Assembly (NCBI RefSeq): GCF_003351745.1
Contig: NZ_CP031222.1
Location: 2,400,207-2,464,206 of the forward strand
From: Aquirhabdus parva
GTDB lineage: Bacteria; Pseudomonadota; Gammaproteobacteria; Pseudomonadales; Moraxellaceae
Direction: 5' to 3'
DNA: 64,000 nt
Under the pieces are notes generated by a model. That model had not been told where the DNA came from. It saw nothing but the letters and a program-made list of their open reading frames with translations, and made no database searches. The position numbers and the translations under genes were made by a program. The number at the start of each line of letters is the position of its first letter. Within the stretch, counting starts at the first letter, position 1. Positions 7,977 to 17,708 of the stretch are shown here, piece by piece.

Positions 7977-8747
7977 ATGACTCATATCAGCCTATTGCGC
8001 ATCTCTGGCGCAGGTCTACTTCTTGGTCTCTCTCAACTGGCTGCCGCAGAAAGTGATTTGCAAGCAAATCCCTATCGTCCCAGTGTTGGTAGTCCTGCCA
8101 CACTACCCGTACCTGGATATCTCGAAGTTGAATTTGGTGTTGCAAATGCCAATACCAGTGGCTCAAATACCAAAACCTCTCCCTTACTCTTGAAGTATGC
8201 CTTCAATGATCGAATTGGAGTGACCCTAGGCTTGGATCCTTTAACGCAAGTCAAAACAGATAGCGGTCGCACAAGAGGTTTTGGCGATGGTAATTTAACG
8301 TTGAAGTTAGCCCAGCCGATTGCAGAAGGCTTTAACATTGGCGAAGAGTTCAGTACCACCTTACCGATAGCGACCCATGATTTAGGGAGCAACCGCGCTG
8401 ATCAGACCATTAATTTTATTGTCAGTAATGACTTCTCGGGCTTTCACAGTGATATCAATTTGAATATGACACACTATGGTGATCATCAAGATGAAGGGGT
8501 TTCACAGAATGCCTGGGGCTGGTCTGCTGGCTTATCACATCCCATTGTAGGTAAATTAAGCGGTGGAATTGAATTGTCCGGAACAGGTCAACGTGGCACA
8601 GACTCAACCATCCAAGTGCTCGAGTCTGTGGGATATAGCCTCAGCAATAAGACCGTCCTCGACTTTTATTTAGCCCAGCAGAAAATCAATAGTGATACCA
8701 ACAACTATAGTTTCGGATTTGGGATTACCCACCTTTTTGCAAAATAA
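7977..8747 (+). CDS. Outer-membrane beta-barrel protein (MetA/phenol-degradation transporter type)
   Basis: A 256-residue protein with a signal peptide ending at AAAES (about residue 25). The rest is a regular series of amphipathic strands closing with FGFGITHLF, typical of an outer-membrane barrel ending in an aromatic-rich strand. It resembles the putative MetA-pathway-of-phenol-degradation transporter family, whose substrates are mostly unproven. AAAGGA precedes the ATG. It is monocistronic: a bidirectional terminator follows at 8774-8803. The fold is well supported, the family name moderately, and the substrate is unknown. Confidence 0.7.
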   Translation: MTHISLLRISGAGLLLGLSQLAAAESDLQANPYRPSVGSPATLPVPGYLEVEFGVANANTSGSNTKTSPLLLKYAFNDRIGVTLGLDPLTQVKTDSGRTRGFGDGNLTLKLAQPIAEGFNIGEEFSTTLPIATHDLGSNRADQTINFIVSNDFSGFHSDINLNMTHYGDHQDEGVSQNAWGWSAGLSHPIVGKLSGGIELSGTGQRGTDSTIQVLESVGYSLSNKTVLDFYLAQQKINSDTNNYSFGFGITHLFAK

Positions 8748-8773
8748 TTTTTTTAAATAGCCCTCTACAATAA

Positions 8774-8803
8774 AAAAAAGCCTCAGATTCTGAGGCTTTT
8801 TTT
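8774..8803. terminator. Bidirectional intrinsic terminator
   Basis: GCCTCAGA and TCTGAGGC arms flanked by A-run and T-run, between convergent genes. Confidence 0.85.
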
Positions 8804-8826
8804 GCTATCACTAGGAGTAGACTACA

Positions 8827-9264
8827 TTAGTCATCCCAGCGATGATGTTTACGATGATGATGCTTATATCCACGATATGAACGACGGTTTTCGTAACGTG
8901 AATTGACTTCGGCATTATGACTCTTGGTCATTTCATTACCGATGGTTGCACCACCAGCACCGCCCAGACCCGCACCGATCAATTGTCCATTACGGCTACC
9001 ACCACCCAGCGCCGCACCACCAGCACCGCCTAAGGCACCACCAATTGCTGAGCGACGACCGCCAACCATTTCACCACCTAAACCGCCACCTACACCAGCG
9101 CCAATAATACCGCCAGTTTTACCGCCCAGTTGCTGGCCTACAGCCGCACCCGCCACACCGCCTAATCCGCCTGCTACTGCATTACGCAAGCTGTCATCCG
9201 CAAAAGCAGACTGCCCAATCAAAGCAGCTGCACTTAAAGCCACAGTCACTAGAATTTTTTTCAT
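8827..9264 (-). CDS. Glycine-zipper secreted protein
   Basis: A 145-residue protein. It has a signal peptide (MKKILVTVALSAAALIGQSAFA) and then about 80 residues of Gly/Ala-rich segments with repeated GGxGGAxxG spacing, typical of glycine-zipper domains that insert into or pack against membranes. The tail is His/Arg/Lys-rich (YKHHHRKHHRWDD). Related proteins are small envelope or outer-membrane proteins of unknown function. The start at 9264 was chosen because the signal peptide begins there; ATGs at 9276 and 9288 would extend it. A second glycine-zipper protein is encoded just upstream (9446-9940). The His-rich tail might bind metal, but that is speculation. Confidence 0.75.
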   Translation of the reverse strand: MKKILVTVALSAAALIGQSAFADDSLRNAVAGGLGGVAGAAVGQQLGGKTGGIIGAGVGGGLGGEMVGGRRSAIGGALGGAGGAALGGGSRNGQLIGAGLGGAGGATIGNEMTKSHNAEVNSRYENRRSYRGYKHHHRKHHRWDD

Positions 9265-9379
9265 AAGATTTTCCATCCAACTTTTCATTAAAACCGCATC
9301 GTATCAATCAATATTTGAATTAATAGGTCTGCACAGCACCGATTGCTATCGAATATATGATGTACATCCAGCCAATCTC

Positions 9380-9405
9380 AAAAAACAGCGACTACAAAAT
9401 CGCTG
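9380..9405 (-). terminator. Intrinsic terminator of the second glycine-zipper gene
   Basis: On the minus strand, CAGCGA and TCGCTG arms with an 8-base loop are followed by a T-run (complement of 9380-9385). It lies 40 bases after the stop at 9446. Confidence 0.65.
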
Positions 9406-9445
9406 CTGAATCTCTATAGGCTACTTAAATCAACTTAGAAATGAC

Positions 9446-9940
9446 TTAGTAACGGTCATATCCGCGATTCCAGCCGCGATCGCCTCTATCTCCACGATCC
9501 CAACCACGATGCCAACCGTTGTCGTGATTATAGCCTCTATAGTAACCACGGTCTCGATAGCCGTCGCCGTAATAGACCACTTGGCGGACGGGATATGCAA
9601 CTTCACGAACTGGGTAGTACGCTGGTGCTGGGTAATACGCAACCGGCGCAGGTTGGTTGTAAACCACCTCAGGGCGTTGATAAACTACCTCAGGACGTTG
9701 GTAAACAACACGGTCACGACCATAGTAGCCATCTCGTGAGTTCGCTGCGATAACTGCACCACTCACCCCGCCGATGGCTGCACCGACCGCAGCACCATTA
9801 CGACCACCGACAGCATGACCAATCACCGCGCCAGCTACACCGCCTAAAACAGCAGAACCGACAGTGTCATAGTCTGCAAGCGCAGGTTGTGCAACTGCAG
9901 CACTTACCAGTAAAACACTAGCAATCATTAACTTATTCAT
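9446..9940 (-). CDS. Glycine-zipper envelope protein with Tyr/Pro and Arg/Gly-rich tail
   Basis: A 164-residue protein. It has a signal peptide (MNKLMIASVLLVSAAVAQPALA), a short glycine-zipper segment (GGVAGAVIGHAVGGRNGAAVG), then a low-complexity half. That half contains a tandem RPEVVYQ repeat, Tyr/Pro-rich sequence and an Arg/Gly/Asp/Trp-rich end. The ATG at 9940 has TAGGAG 8 bases upstream. The architecture matches small outer-membrane-associated proteins of unknown function. It is transcribed in the same direction as the other glycine-zipper gene, but a terminator lies between them. Confidence 0.72.
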   Translation of the reverse strand: MNKLMIASVLLVSAAVAQPALADYDTVGSAVLGGVAGAVIGHAVGGRNGAAVGAAIGGVSGAVIAANSRDGYYGRDRVVYQRPEVVYQRPEVVYNQPAPVAYYPAPAYYPVREVAYPVRQVVYYGDGYRDRGYYRGYNHDNGWHRGWDRGDRGDRGWNRGYDRY

Positions 9941-10343
9941 CTTCGTTACTCCTACGAGCGATAATGACTCGCACAAACTACAATCAAACTGACGGCGAGA
10001 TTCCATGATTGAAGATTAAGCGGATTATCGCGGGGTAACTACACATAAATTGTAGAAGCCTGTTACATCTCGAAACATTTGTATGCCCTGCACCATTTTT
10101 CCAGTCAAATATGGAGAAACGATGAAGGAAAGCCATGTTTGGTCAAATAACAGCAATACATTGATTTTAATTTTTCGCGAATCTCGCGCACAAAAAACAA
10201 TCTTTCTGATTCCAACGTTCAAAAAATGCTAAAATATTCGTTTTCCTATTTCAAGCGGATTAGCTTTTGAATCAGACTATGATCTGATTACGAAGTTTTC
10301 AGCGCTTTTGCACTTTTGGTCACAACATTTTTTGGTAACACGC
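9941..10343. other. Intergenic region upstream of miaB
   Basis: 403 bases between divergent genes. It holds an inverted repeat AATCAGA/TCTGATT (10270-10289) about 55 bases before miaB, and a TAAAAT hexamer at 10230-10235 without a convincing -35. I see no supported gene. Confidence 0.35.
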
Positions 10344-11795
10344 ATGACTGTACAGACGTTTGATCCAACAACTTCCACACTCCAAGCAACCCACTCCGCC
10401 TCGCCAGCGCAGTTGCTTGTTGACGACTCTAAACCGGTTAAACGTCTGTATATCGAAACCCAAGGTTGCCAAATGAACGAATACGACAGTAGTCGTATGG
10501 CCGATCTATTGGGTGACTCCCATGGTTATGTTGTGACCGATGATCCAGCGCAAGCCGATATTCTGCTGATGAACACCTGCTCAATCCGTGAGAAAGCGCA
10601 AGAGAAAGTGTTTAGTGAATTGGGTCGCTGGCGCAAACTAAAAGAACAGAATCCAGAATTGATTATCGGTGTGGGTGGTTGTGTCGCATCACAAGAAGGC
10701 GACGGTATTCAAAAACGTGCACCCTATGTCGATATGGTTTTTGGACCTCAAACACTACACCGTTTACCGCAGATGCTGAATCAGCACAACGCTAATAAAG
10801 CAGACAAAACCACCAATCAAAAAATCTCTCTGGTCGATATCTCCTTCCCAGAGATCGAGAAATTTGACTTTTTGCCTGAACCCAAAGTGGAAGGCTTCAA
10901 AGCCTTTGTATCGATCATGGAAGGCTGCTCAAAATATTGCTCCTTCTGCGTTGTTCCATACACCCGTGGTGAAGAAGTTTCTCGGCCACTGGATGATGTG
11001 ATTGCTGAGATTGTTAGCCTCACGTCACAAGGTGTACGTGAAGTAACACTGCTGGGTCAAAATGTGAATGGCTATCGCGGTGAAATGCATGATGGCGGTG
11101 TCTGTAATTTTGCTGACTTATTGCGTTTGGTTGCAAAAATCGAAGGCATAGGTCGTATCCGCTACACCACCAGTCACCCACTTGAGTTCTCCGATGAACT
11201 CATCAATGTCTATGCGGAATTACCACAATTGGTCTCTCATCTACATTTGCCAGTACAAAGCGGTTCAAACCCCGTTTTGGCCGCGATGAAGCGCAACCAC
11301 ACCATTGATGTCTATATCGAGAAAATCAAAAAACTACGTGCAGTACGTCCAGATATTCATCTCTCCAGTGACTTTATCATAGGCTTCCCCAATGAAGGCG
11401 ATGCAGAGTTTGAAGACACACTGCAGTTCATCCGCGATTTAGACTTCGATCACTCTTATAGCTTTATTTACTCAAAACGTCCGGGTACCCCAGCCGCAGA
11501 ACTGCCTGATCACACCCCTGAGGATGTCAAAAAAGAACGCTTGGCGCGTGTTAAAACCGTAATTAAGGCCTCTACCGTTGCCAAAACCGATGCGATGCTG
11601 GGTCAGACCTTAAAGGTGCTGGTTGAAAAGACATCTGATCGCGAAGAAGGTGCATTGATCGCCAGTGCAGACAATACCCGTTTGGTGCAATTTGTTGGCG
11701 ATACCTCATTGATTGGCCAGTTTGTAGAGGTCAAAGTCACTGGCATTCGCAGTATGAATTTGGTACAGGCAGACTTGGTTGCGGTATTGGGTTAA
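10344..11795 (+). CDS. miaB: tRNA-2-methylthio-N6-dimethylallyladenosine synthase MiaB
   Basis: A 483-residue radical SAM methylthiotransferase that converts i6A37 to ms2i6A37 in tRNAs reading UNN codons. The N-terminal domain carries the three cysteines of the auxiliary cluster (in TQGCQMN, MNTCSIR and GVGGCVA). The radical SAM motif is CSKYCSFC, and a TRAM-like RNA-binding domain ends the protein. The sequence looks strongly Acinetobacter-like, including an N-terminal MTVQTF extension before [10 protein letters not shown]. The ATG at 10344 fits that homology; a TTG at 10308 would lengthen it. A strong hairpin follows at 11841-11875. Confidence 0.97.
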   Translation: MTVQTFDPTTSTLQATHSASPAQLLVDDSKPVKRLYIETQGCQMNEYDSSRMADLLGDSHGYVVTDDPAQADILLMNTCSIREKAQEKVFSELGRWRKLKEQNPELIIGVGGCVASQEGDGIQKRAPYVDMVFGPQTLHRLPQMLNQHNANKADKTTNQKISLVDISFPEIEKFDFLPEPKVEGFKAFVSIMEGCSKYCSFCVVPYTRGEEVSRPLDDVIAEIVSLTSQGVREVTLLGQNVNGYRGEMHDGGVCNFADLLRLVAKIEGIGRIRYTTSHPLEFSDELINVYAELPQLVSHLHLPVQSGSNPVLAAMKRNHTIDVYIEKIKKLRAVRPDIHLSSDFIIGFPNEGDAEFEDTLQFIRDLDFDHSYSFIYSKRPGTPAAELPDHTPEDVKKERLARVKTVIKASTVAKTDAMLGQTLKVLVEKTSDREEGALIASADNTRLVQFVGDTSLIGQFVEVKVTGIRSMNLVQADLVAVLG

Positions 11796-11840
11796 TTCAA
11801 GGTTAGAAATATAAACCCTGATTAAAAGCAGAATCTAATT

Positions 11841-11875
11841 AAACGAGGTGTATATGAAAGCGATACACCTCGTTT
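11841..11875. terminator. Strong hairpin between miaB and pirin
   Basis: Perfect 13-base arms AAACGAGGTGTAT and ATACACCTCGTTT with a 9-base loop, between convergent genes. There is no long T-run, but the stem strength suggests a bidirectional terminator. Confidence 0.7.
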
Positions 11876-11895
11876 AGGATATAACGTCAAGCGCT

Positions 11896-12771
11896 TTAGA
11901 TCACACCCATCCGTCCAGCATGATAGTCTCGGAATGCCTGCTCAAGTTCCGAGCGAGTATTCATCACAAATGGACCATAACGGACAATCGGTGCATCCAG
12001 CGGATCGCCGCCGATCAATAACAGCTCTGCAGCCCCTTCAGGATTAATGATGTGGAGTACATCTCCAGCTGTCAGTGTCGCAATTTGCCCAGCTTCAAGG
12101 TGTTGTCCTGAGTCTCCGATCTGAACCCTACCCGTCATCACATAAAGTCCGAGTTCCGTGGCTTGAGGAGTCGGGATCGTGAACTGCCCCTCTCCCAGAA
12201 AACTCGTATGGGCAACAACAGGATGACCATTTGATCGTACTGGCCCCGTCAGGCCAGCAACTTGCCCAGCAATGACACGCGTCTTGCTCTTTCCATCCTC
12301 GCTGACAAAGACTGGAATGACATCCGCACGGTAGTGTTGATACTCAGGCGCATCATGCTTTTTGCCTTTAGGCATATTAAACCAAAGTTGTACGCCATGA
12401 TTTCGCCCACCCGTTTTTAGAAGCTCTGGATCAGGGCTTTCATCATGGATGATGCCCGCACCCGCGCGCATCCATTGGACTTCACCTGGGCGCATACTGC
12501 TCGTATTGCCCATACTATCCTTATGGACAGAACTGCCTTCTAAAAGCAGAGTCAGTGTCTCAATCCCTGCATGAGGATGAGCGGATGCACCTTTTGCTTC
12601 ACCAGCCTTAAATTCGATAGGTCCAAAATGATCCAAAAAGATCACGGGACCTACTGACTCTGATGTATGCGATGGAATTGCGCGTAGTACATCAAAGCCA
12701 TCGCCTTCGATAGTTTTGAACGCATCAGTAACTTGCGCGATTGATGTTATTTTTTGAACGATATTAGTCAT
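11896..12771 (-). CDS. Pirin family protein
   Basis: A 291-residue bicupin. The pirin motif HPHAGIETLTLLLEG carries the first two metal-binding histidines. A later His-Asp-Glu segment (IIHDES) lies in the conserved N-terminal cupin, and a second cupin occupies the C-terminal half. Pirins bind Fe or other metals; some have quercetin 2,3-dioxygenase activity, others act as redox sensors. Three ATGs in a row follow AGGAG, and the third (12771) has the best 6-base spacing. It is a single gene on the minus strand with a terminator-like hairpin after it. The physiological substrate cannot be told. Confidence 0.9.
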   Translation of the reverse strand: MTNIVQKITSIAQVTDAFKTIEGDGFDVLRAIPSHTSESVGPVIFLDHFGPIEFKAGEAKGASAHPHAGIETLTLLLEGSSVHKDSMGNTSSMRPGEVQWMRAGAGIIHDESPDPELLKTGGRNHGVQLWFNMPKGKKHDAPEYQHYRADVIPVFVSEDGKSKTRVIAGQVAGLTGPVRSNGHPVVAHTSFLGEGQFTIPTPQATELGLYVMTGRVQIGDSGQHLEAGQIATLTAGDVLHIINPEGAAELLLIGGDPLDAPIVRYGPFVMNTRSELEQAFRDYHAGRMGVI

Positions 12772-12862
12772 CATCATCTCCTAAAAATGAACCCGTCTAT
12801 AGTGATAGATTCATTGCTTATGAGGCATGATACTCGCTAATGATCATAAACATAGATAGGAC

Positions 12863-12890
12863 AACTGCAACGCGTCGTTGCAGTTTTAAT
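12863..12890. terminator. Hairpin between alpha/beta hydrolase and pirin genes
   Basis: Perfect 10-base arms AACTGCAACG and CGTTGCAGTT with a 3-base loop, 62 bases past the stop of the minus-strand hydrolase. The T-run is short and on the plus strand side, so efficiency is uncertain. Confidence 0.5.
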
Positions 12891-12946
12891 CCCTTTAAAA
12901 GATAAAACAGATGACATTCAACATATTTAGAACAACAAAGATAGCA

Positions 12947-13705
12947 CTAATGCGCCTTCAACCACTCCGCCGCATACCCTGCCACATCCTGCCAGCCCTT
13001 CTCATGCAAGACGGAATGGGTATGATCTTCAAAGACCTTATAGGTTGCTTTATATTTCTTTGCAATATGACGCACGACTGATTCAGGCACAATACGATCA
13101 AGTCCTCCTGCGATCACCAGAACTGGGCATGTTACTGCATTCGTGTCTACAGAAGATGCTTTCTTGCGATCAGCGATCCAGAATGCAATTTCATATGCCG
13201 CCTGACCCGACTCAAAAGAATACTTGTCATAAGTTGCGCGTTGTTCTTCTGGAGACAAAAGCTCCAAAATTCCATACTGTGCCTCTTCAAACGTAATGCG
13301 CATCGGCTTACGCCAAAAACCCCATTTCGTGAGAACGGACAGGAAGGTTTTGGTTGAGGATGGACGCAGCGCCAGAATACCTGCCGGTGGTGCGCTGGTC
13401 AGGAGCACCAGTGACTGAGCCAATCCGCGGCTCGCCAAAATCTGAGCCAACAAACCACCCATCGAGTGCCCCATCAGAATCGGCTTTTCATCCAGTGCGC
13501 GAATCTGCGCTTCTAAATCTGCGACATAATCCAACAAGCTCACAGTGCCCAAAGCTTCTGGTGCAACTGTACGATACTGCTCTTCATGGAAGCGTAACGT
13601 CGGCGTTATCACACGATAGCCCTGTGCCTCAAAGAAGGGTTTGTAATGATCCCAGACATGGCCCCCACCCCACATGCCGTGAATCATAAAAATTGTTTTA
13701 GCCAT
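12947..13705 (-). CDS. Alpha/beta hydrolase
   Basis: A 252-residue soluble hydrolase. The oxyanion segment is HGMWGGG (9-15), the nucleophile elbow GHSMGG has Ser81, an Asp lies in GGLDRIVP, and a His in DHTHSVLH. The catalytic triad is therefore complete. AAGGGAAG precedes the ATG at 13705. The same frame stays open upstream to 13882, but that part has no homologous look. Substrate is unknown; the size fits esterases and lactonases. It is divergent from phoH. Confidence 0.88.
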   Translation of the reverse strand: MAKTIFMIHGMWGGGHVWDHYKPFFEAQGYRVITPTLRFHEEQYRTVAPEALGTVSLLDYVADLEAQIRALDEKPILMGHSMGGLLAQILASRGLAQSLVLLTSAPPAGILALRPSSTKTFLSVLTKWGFWRKPMRITFEEAQYGILELLSPEEQRATYDKYSFESGQAAYEIAFWIADRKKASSVDTNAVTCPVLVIAGGLDRIVPESVVRHIAKKYKATYKVFEDHTHSVLHEKGWQDVAGYAAEWLKAH

Positions 13706-13995
13706 TGTACGCTTCCCTTTTTTTAAAATAATCGACTGAAAAATCAACCCATGATAGACGCACGATAAAGTAAATCTAGATTGCCGTCTAGCAATGGATA
13801 ATGAATGATCAGTTCGCCAAAAATATTTCCTTGTCAATCCAATCGTTGCTAATTTTATGCATAATATTATCGTGAAAACCACAAAAAAGACGCGCTGACC
13901 ATGCTATAACATGCATGAATGTTGCATCATAAAAGATGTCACCAGATGCAATGATTGTGATCTTCCTCATCACTCATTTAGTAAAAGGAAATGCC

Positions 13996-15093
13996 TTGGT
14001 CGCATCCATCAGTCGTACCGTCGAATTCTCTGGCATTACGCTAGAACGTCTCAAAGCCATGGTTGGTGGGTACAACGCCCACCTTAAACTCATCGAACAA
14101 CGTATAAACGTCAAAATATCCCATCGTGGTAGTTTGTTCGTCGTTGAAGGCGAATTAGACGCGGTGGAACGAGCGGAAAGCTTACTCGAACGGCTGTATC
14201 AAGAAACTGAAGAAACCCGAAATCTAACGCCTGAGCACCTGCACCTTTTGATTCAAGGCAGTCAGACGGATCGGACTTCGCACGTCGATGAAGATGACGA
14301 CGATGAGGATCCAGAGGTTTTCCTCAACACCCGTAAAGGTAAGATTCTGCCCCGCGGTGCAAATCAGCGTCGCTATGTACAGCGTATATTAGAAAGTGAC
14401 ATTTCTTTCGGTATAGGTCCAGCGGGAACGGGGAAAACCTATCTTGCTGTGGCTTGCGCCGTTGATATGTTGGAGCGTAATGAAATCCAGCGCATTCTTT
14501 TGGTGCGACCAGCCGTTGAGGCGGGTGAGAAACTGGGTTTCTTGCCAGGCGATCTTTCACAAAAGATTGATCCTTACTTACGCCCACTCTACGATGCACT
14601 GTATGACATGCTGGGTTCTGAAAAAGTCGCAAAGCTGATTGAGCGACAGGTGATTGAAGTTGCACCGCTCGCCTACATGCGCGGTCGCACATTGAGTCAT
14701 TCATTTGTGATCCTAGACGAAGCTCAAAACACCACGCCGGAGCAGATGAAAATGTTCCTGACGCGGATTGGTTTTGGTTCACGTGCAGTGATCACCGGCG
14801 ACATTACTCAGGTCGATTTACCACGCGGACAAATGTCAGGTTTAGCACATACGTTAAAGGTCATTGAGAAAATCGAAGAGATTCATATCACCCGTTTCCA
14901 CTCACGCGATGTGGTACGTCATTACCTTGTCCAGAAAATCGTTGAGGCTTATGAAGATCACGACCTGAATGAAATGGGCGAAAAAATCTCTGCACGACGC
15001 GAGCGTTTAGCGCTGCAAAAAGCTGCGATTGATGCCAATGACAAAGCCAGCGATGCACAATACCAAGAGCTCCTTGAAGAGCCCGTGGTATGA
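13996..15093 (+). CDS. ybeZ: PhoH-like ATPase (YbeZ type)
   Basis: A 365-residue protein. It has an N-terminal KH-like region (ISRTVEFSGITLERL onward), the Walker A motif GPAGTGKT at residues 141-148, and a Walker B-type segment FVILDEAQN. PhoH/YbeZ proteins are RNA-associated ATPases that work with the endoribonuclease YbeY, encoded 59 bases downstream. The TTG at 13996 was chosen: AAGGAA lies 5 bases upstream, and family members begin at about this residue. ATGs at 13936 and 13951 would add 20 or 15 residues. Gene order phoH-ybeY is conserved in proteobacteria and supports the identification. Confidence 0.93.
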   Translation: MVASISRTVEFSGITLERLKAMVGGYNAHLKLIEQRINVKISHRGSLFVVEGELDAVERAESLLERLYQETEETRNLTPEHLHLLIQGSQTDRTSHVDEDDDDEDPEVFLNTRKGKILPRGANQRRYVQRILESDISFGIGPAGTGKTYLAVACAVDMLERNEIQRILLVRPAVEAGEKLGFLPGDLSQKIDPYLRPLYDALYDMLGSEKVAKLIERQVIEVAPLAYMRGRTLSHSFVILDEAQNTTPEQMKMFLTRIGFGSRAVITGDITQVDLPRGQMSGLAHTLKVIEKIEEIHITRFHSRDVVRHYLVQKIVEAYEDHDLNEMGEKISARRERLALQKAAIDANDKASDAQYQELLEEPVV

Positions 15094-15152
15094 ACCGAAG
15101 GCGCCGTCCTGTGTCATAATGCAGGATGGCACCTTTATGCAACGAGCGCTTA

Positions 15153-15695
15153 ATGACAGCAAAACGTAAAGACGTCAGCACGAAAGACCGTGCCTCTAAA
15201 CGTCGAAATAAAAAACTCAATATCTTACTGCAACGGGTATGCGAATCCCCTGCGCTCCATGTGCGCAAGCGAGATTTACAAACGTGGATTTGGGAAACGC
15301 TATCTGTCGTTGGTATCAAGAAGAAACGCAAATGCGAAGTGGCCATTCGTATTGTGGATACGCCTGAAAGCCAGCAGTTAAACTTTGCTTATCGTGAAAA
15401 AGACAAACCCACCAATGTCCTCTCCTTTCCTTCAGACCTACCCAAAGAAATTTTACTGATCCTTCCCAATAAACCGCTGGGAGATTTGGTGATCTGCCTA
15501 CCAGTGGTGTTGAGTGAGGCGGATGAACAAGGCAAGACCCCCAAAGAACATCTGGCTCACCTCGTGGTGCATGGCGTATTACATTTACTGGGTTATGACC
15601 ATGAAACCAGTGCAAAAGATGCTGCTGAGATGGAAGCGCTTGAAATTAAAATCATGCATCATTTGCACTTCCCTGACCCATACGCAGATCGCTAA
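15153..15695 (+). CDS. ybeY: Endoribonuclease YbeY (rRNA maturation)
   Basis: A 180-residue zinc metalloprotein of the UPF0054 family. The metal site [11 protein letters not shown] provides three histidines. The preceding TNVLSFP motif is also typical. YbeY takes part in 16S rRNA 3'-end maturation and late ribosome quality control. The first roughly 30 residues are Lys/Arg-rich and absent from most homologues. The start is uncertain between ATGs at 15126 and 15153; the second fits slightly better. It follows phoH, and a terminator hairpin follows at 15715-15747. Confidence 0.93.
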   Translation: MTAKRKDVSTKDRASKRRNKKLNILLQRVCESPALHVRKRDLQTWIWETLSVVGIKKKRKCEVAIRIVDTPESQQLNFAYREKDKPTNVLSFPSDLPKEILLILPNKPLGDLVICLPVVLSEADEQGKTPKEHLAHLVVHGVLHLLGYDHETSAKDAAEMEALEIKIMHHLHFPDPYADR

Positions 15696-15714
15696 GCAAG
15701 ACACTTCAATCGAC

Positions 15715-15747
15715 ATCAAGATGGGTGAGTTGTAGCCCCATCTTGAT
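15715..15747. terminator. Bidirectional terminator between ybeY and tonB-type gene
   Basis: Arms ATCAAGATGGG and CCCATCTTGAT with an 11-base loop, between convergent genes. Confidence 0.7.
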
Positions 15748-15757
15748 ATCTTGATCA

Positions 15758-16711
15758 TCAAGTGCCAACATCCAGCTCATTTTCATCAGAAAAACGCCAT
15801 GTACGAATAATATGCAACTGACTATAGCCCTTCATGGCGTCATCAAAACGGCCATAGGGTGCACCTTCTCGTACCGAAGCTTTAGCGGCTTCATCAAGAA
15901 TGTGGTAACCCGAAGTCTGCATTAAACGAATCGCCCGAATCGAGCCATCACGCTCCAAAATTACCATCAAGCGAACATCGCCTTTGATTCCCCGATTTCG
16001 CGCTTCAATCGGATAATTATGATTACCAATTTTTTCAACTTTCCGGCGAAATTGGTTCAGATAGACCGCGCTTGGGTCGGCTTTGGTCGAAACACTATCA
16101 ACCGTATGGATCGAACTAATCTTACTGTATTCTTGCTTTTGCGTCGCGTATTGCGCTTCAAGGGTAGCGATCATCGACGCTGTAGACGACGATGATTCTT
16201 TTTGTTTTTGCGCTTTGCGCATGCGGCGATTTTTCTCTTCCTGAGTCTCGGCTTTCCAGCTTGCTGCGGTCGTTACGGTACGCTCTCCCGCTGCGCTAGG
16301 TGTTAACTCTTCTTGTTCTTCTTTGATGATCTGAATCGTTACATTTTGCGCTTGGATCGACTGATTCTGATTTTGAACCTGTGCAGGGCTGGTCAGACGA
16401 TGTGCAGAGCGCAATACACCCGAGCCCTCTTGGTTTGCTTGGGCAAGATAGTCCGCATCGGGATTATCTTTTTTTGAGTCACTCACCGCCAGCGCAATAT
16501 CTTGCATCACCGCTTGGTCATCATGCGGTGCAGAAAAAGTAATGGCAAAAATAAAGAAGACATGAACAGCAACGGCCGCGAGAATGGATATCGTTAAAAT
16601 ACGATCAGTACGGCTTTTTTCAATCATTTGAGATGTTAGTTCAGAGAACCACTGCCCTATGACCTGAATTGGCTTTGATAAATAAAAACGCTTTAACTGC
16701 AGCTCAACCAT
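15758..16711 (-). CDS. tonB: TonB-family energy transducer
   Basis: A 317-residue protein with a cytoplasmic N-terminus, one membrane segment around residues 40-60, and a long polar periplasmic spacer rich in Gln, Glu, Lys and Ser. The C-terminal TonB domain spans roughly 225-310 and includes YPIEARNRGIKGDVRLMVILERDG. TonB couples the proton-motive force (via ExbB/ExbD, not in this window) to outer-membrane receptors, two of which are at 46-50 kb. The spacer is not proline-rich as in classical TonB. Some Moraxellaceae have several TonB copies, and this one sits in a housekeeping neighbourhood. GGAAGGG precedes the ATG at 16711. Confidence 0.85.
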   Translation of the reverse strand: MVELQLKRFYLSKPIQVIGQWFSELTSQMIEKSRTDRILTISILAAVAVHVFFIFAITFSAPHDDQAVMQDIALAVSDSKKDNPDADYLAQANQEGSGVLRSAHRLTSPAQVQNQNQSIQAQNVTIQIIKEEQEELTPSAAGERTVTTAASWKAETQEEKNRRMRKAQKQKESSSSTASMIATLEAQYATQKQEYSKISSIHTVDSVSTKADPSAVYLNQFRRKVEKIGNHNYPIEARNRGIKGDVRLMVILERDGSIRAIRLMQTSGYHILDEAAKASVREGAPYGRFDDAMKGYSQLHIIRTWRFSDENELDVGT

Positions 16712-16937
16712 GATCTGCCCTTCCAATTGGCTATTTACTGAATCGATTTAATCAGAGTGAATTAATTTGGCACTAATATAGGCGATTTCTGATTGAATCT
16801 ACACTCACAAATGCATCCTAAAGTGTAAAATCGTCCTAAGTGAGTTCAATTTCACCTTTTTCAGACACTTGGTTATGCTAAATTCATATACAGTTTAATC
16901 AACCACGGAAAGTAACAAGATTGATGAAGAGCGTATT

Positions 16938-17654
16938 ATGTTAAATTTTCTGCAGAAACTGGTTGATGGTGTGAAAGACATCTACCAGAAAGCTGAAGAC
17001 ATTCTTGAGGAAGAACGCGAACTTCCGCTTTCTCAAAAACTACTCAATGATACGATTGAGCGCTATGTCACCAATAATGTTGATCAGATTCAAGACCTTC
17101 ATGCTGAAATTTATGATGGTTGGCTACGCCTTTTCGCCACGATTAATGTCAAGGGTGTGAGCGCTCAGCTCTATGTGGATCTCTACCTTGCTCAACTGCA
17201 ACTCAATAGAAACATTCAACAACTCGTTTTTGAACAAAAAAGTGAAACCCATGTGGTTCGCGTTGATTTTGATAAAATAATCAAAAAAGTCGCCTTCCAA
17301 ATGGTGGTCTTATATTACAAATTTAAAGGCACAGACCCACTTGGAGACATCCTGAGCAGGCTTGGGATTATTACGGTACATAACGGACTGCTTTATTTAG
17401 ATCTGGGCAAATATCTGGCGGATAACCAAAAAGTCATGCGTGTACTGCGTCGCGTTGAAATCAATCGTGCGGAATTACGCGAGAATTTATTTGTGCTGCA
17501 AGCGAACTTAAATTTACGCGCATTGTTCGGCAGGAATGCTGAGCGACTGATTGATGAATTCACGAATGATGGTGATGATCAAGAGGAAGTAGACATCACT
17601 ATCATTGAAGGACAAGTACGAACGATTTATCCTAACGAAGTTGATTCAAAATAA
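16938..17654 (+). CDS. Conserved protein of unknown function
   Basis: A 238-residue soluble protein with no signal peptide. The N-terminal 35 residues are helical and charged (NFLQKLVDGVKDIYQKAEDI). The middle alternates strand-like (GWLRLFATINVKGVSAQLYVDL) and helical segments, and the C-terminal 25 residues are acidic. I do not recognise the family. The DUF-like look and the housekeeping context suggest a lineage-restricted protein. Codon use and composition resemble its neighbours. GAAGAG lies some 9 bases before the ATG. It stands alone between divergent tonB and a convergent MFS gene. Confidence 0.75.
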   Translation: MLNFLQKLVDGVKDIYQKAEDILEEERELPLSQKLLNDTIERYVTNNVDQIQDLHAEIYDGWLRLFATINVKGVSAQLYVDLYLAQLQLNRNIQQLVFEQKSETHVVRVDFDKIIKKVAFQMVVLYYKFKGTDPLGDILSRLGIITVHNGLLYLDLGKYLADNQKVMRVLRRVEINRAELRENLFVLQANLNLRALFGRNAERLIDEFTNDGDDQEEVDITIIEGQVRTIYPNEVDSK

Positions 17655-17660
17655 CCCGAT

Positions 17661-17696
17661 CACCAACAGGTAGTTTTTACCCCATGCCTGTTGGTG
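17661..17696. terminator. Terminator-like hairpin between convergent genes
   Basis: 10-base perfect arms CACCAACAGG and CCTGTTGGTG with a 16-base loop and no T-run. Confidence 0.5.
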
Positions 17697-17708
17697 AGGT
17701 CATGCGCA

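Noticed and set aside
9446-9940. Possible coding frames opposite the glycine-zipper genes
   Set aside because: Pro- and Val-rich low-complexity antisense shadows of Gly/Tyr-rich codons; the minus-strand genes have signal peptides and ribosome sites.
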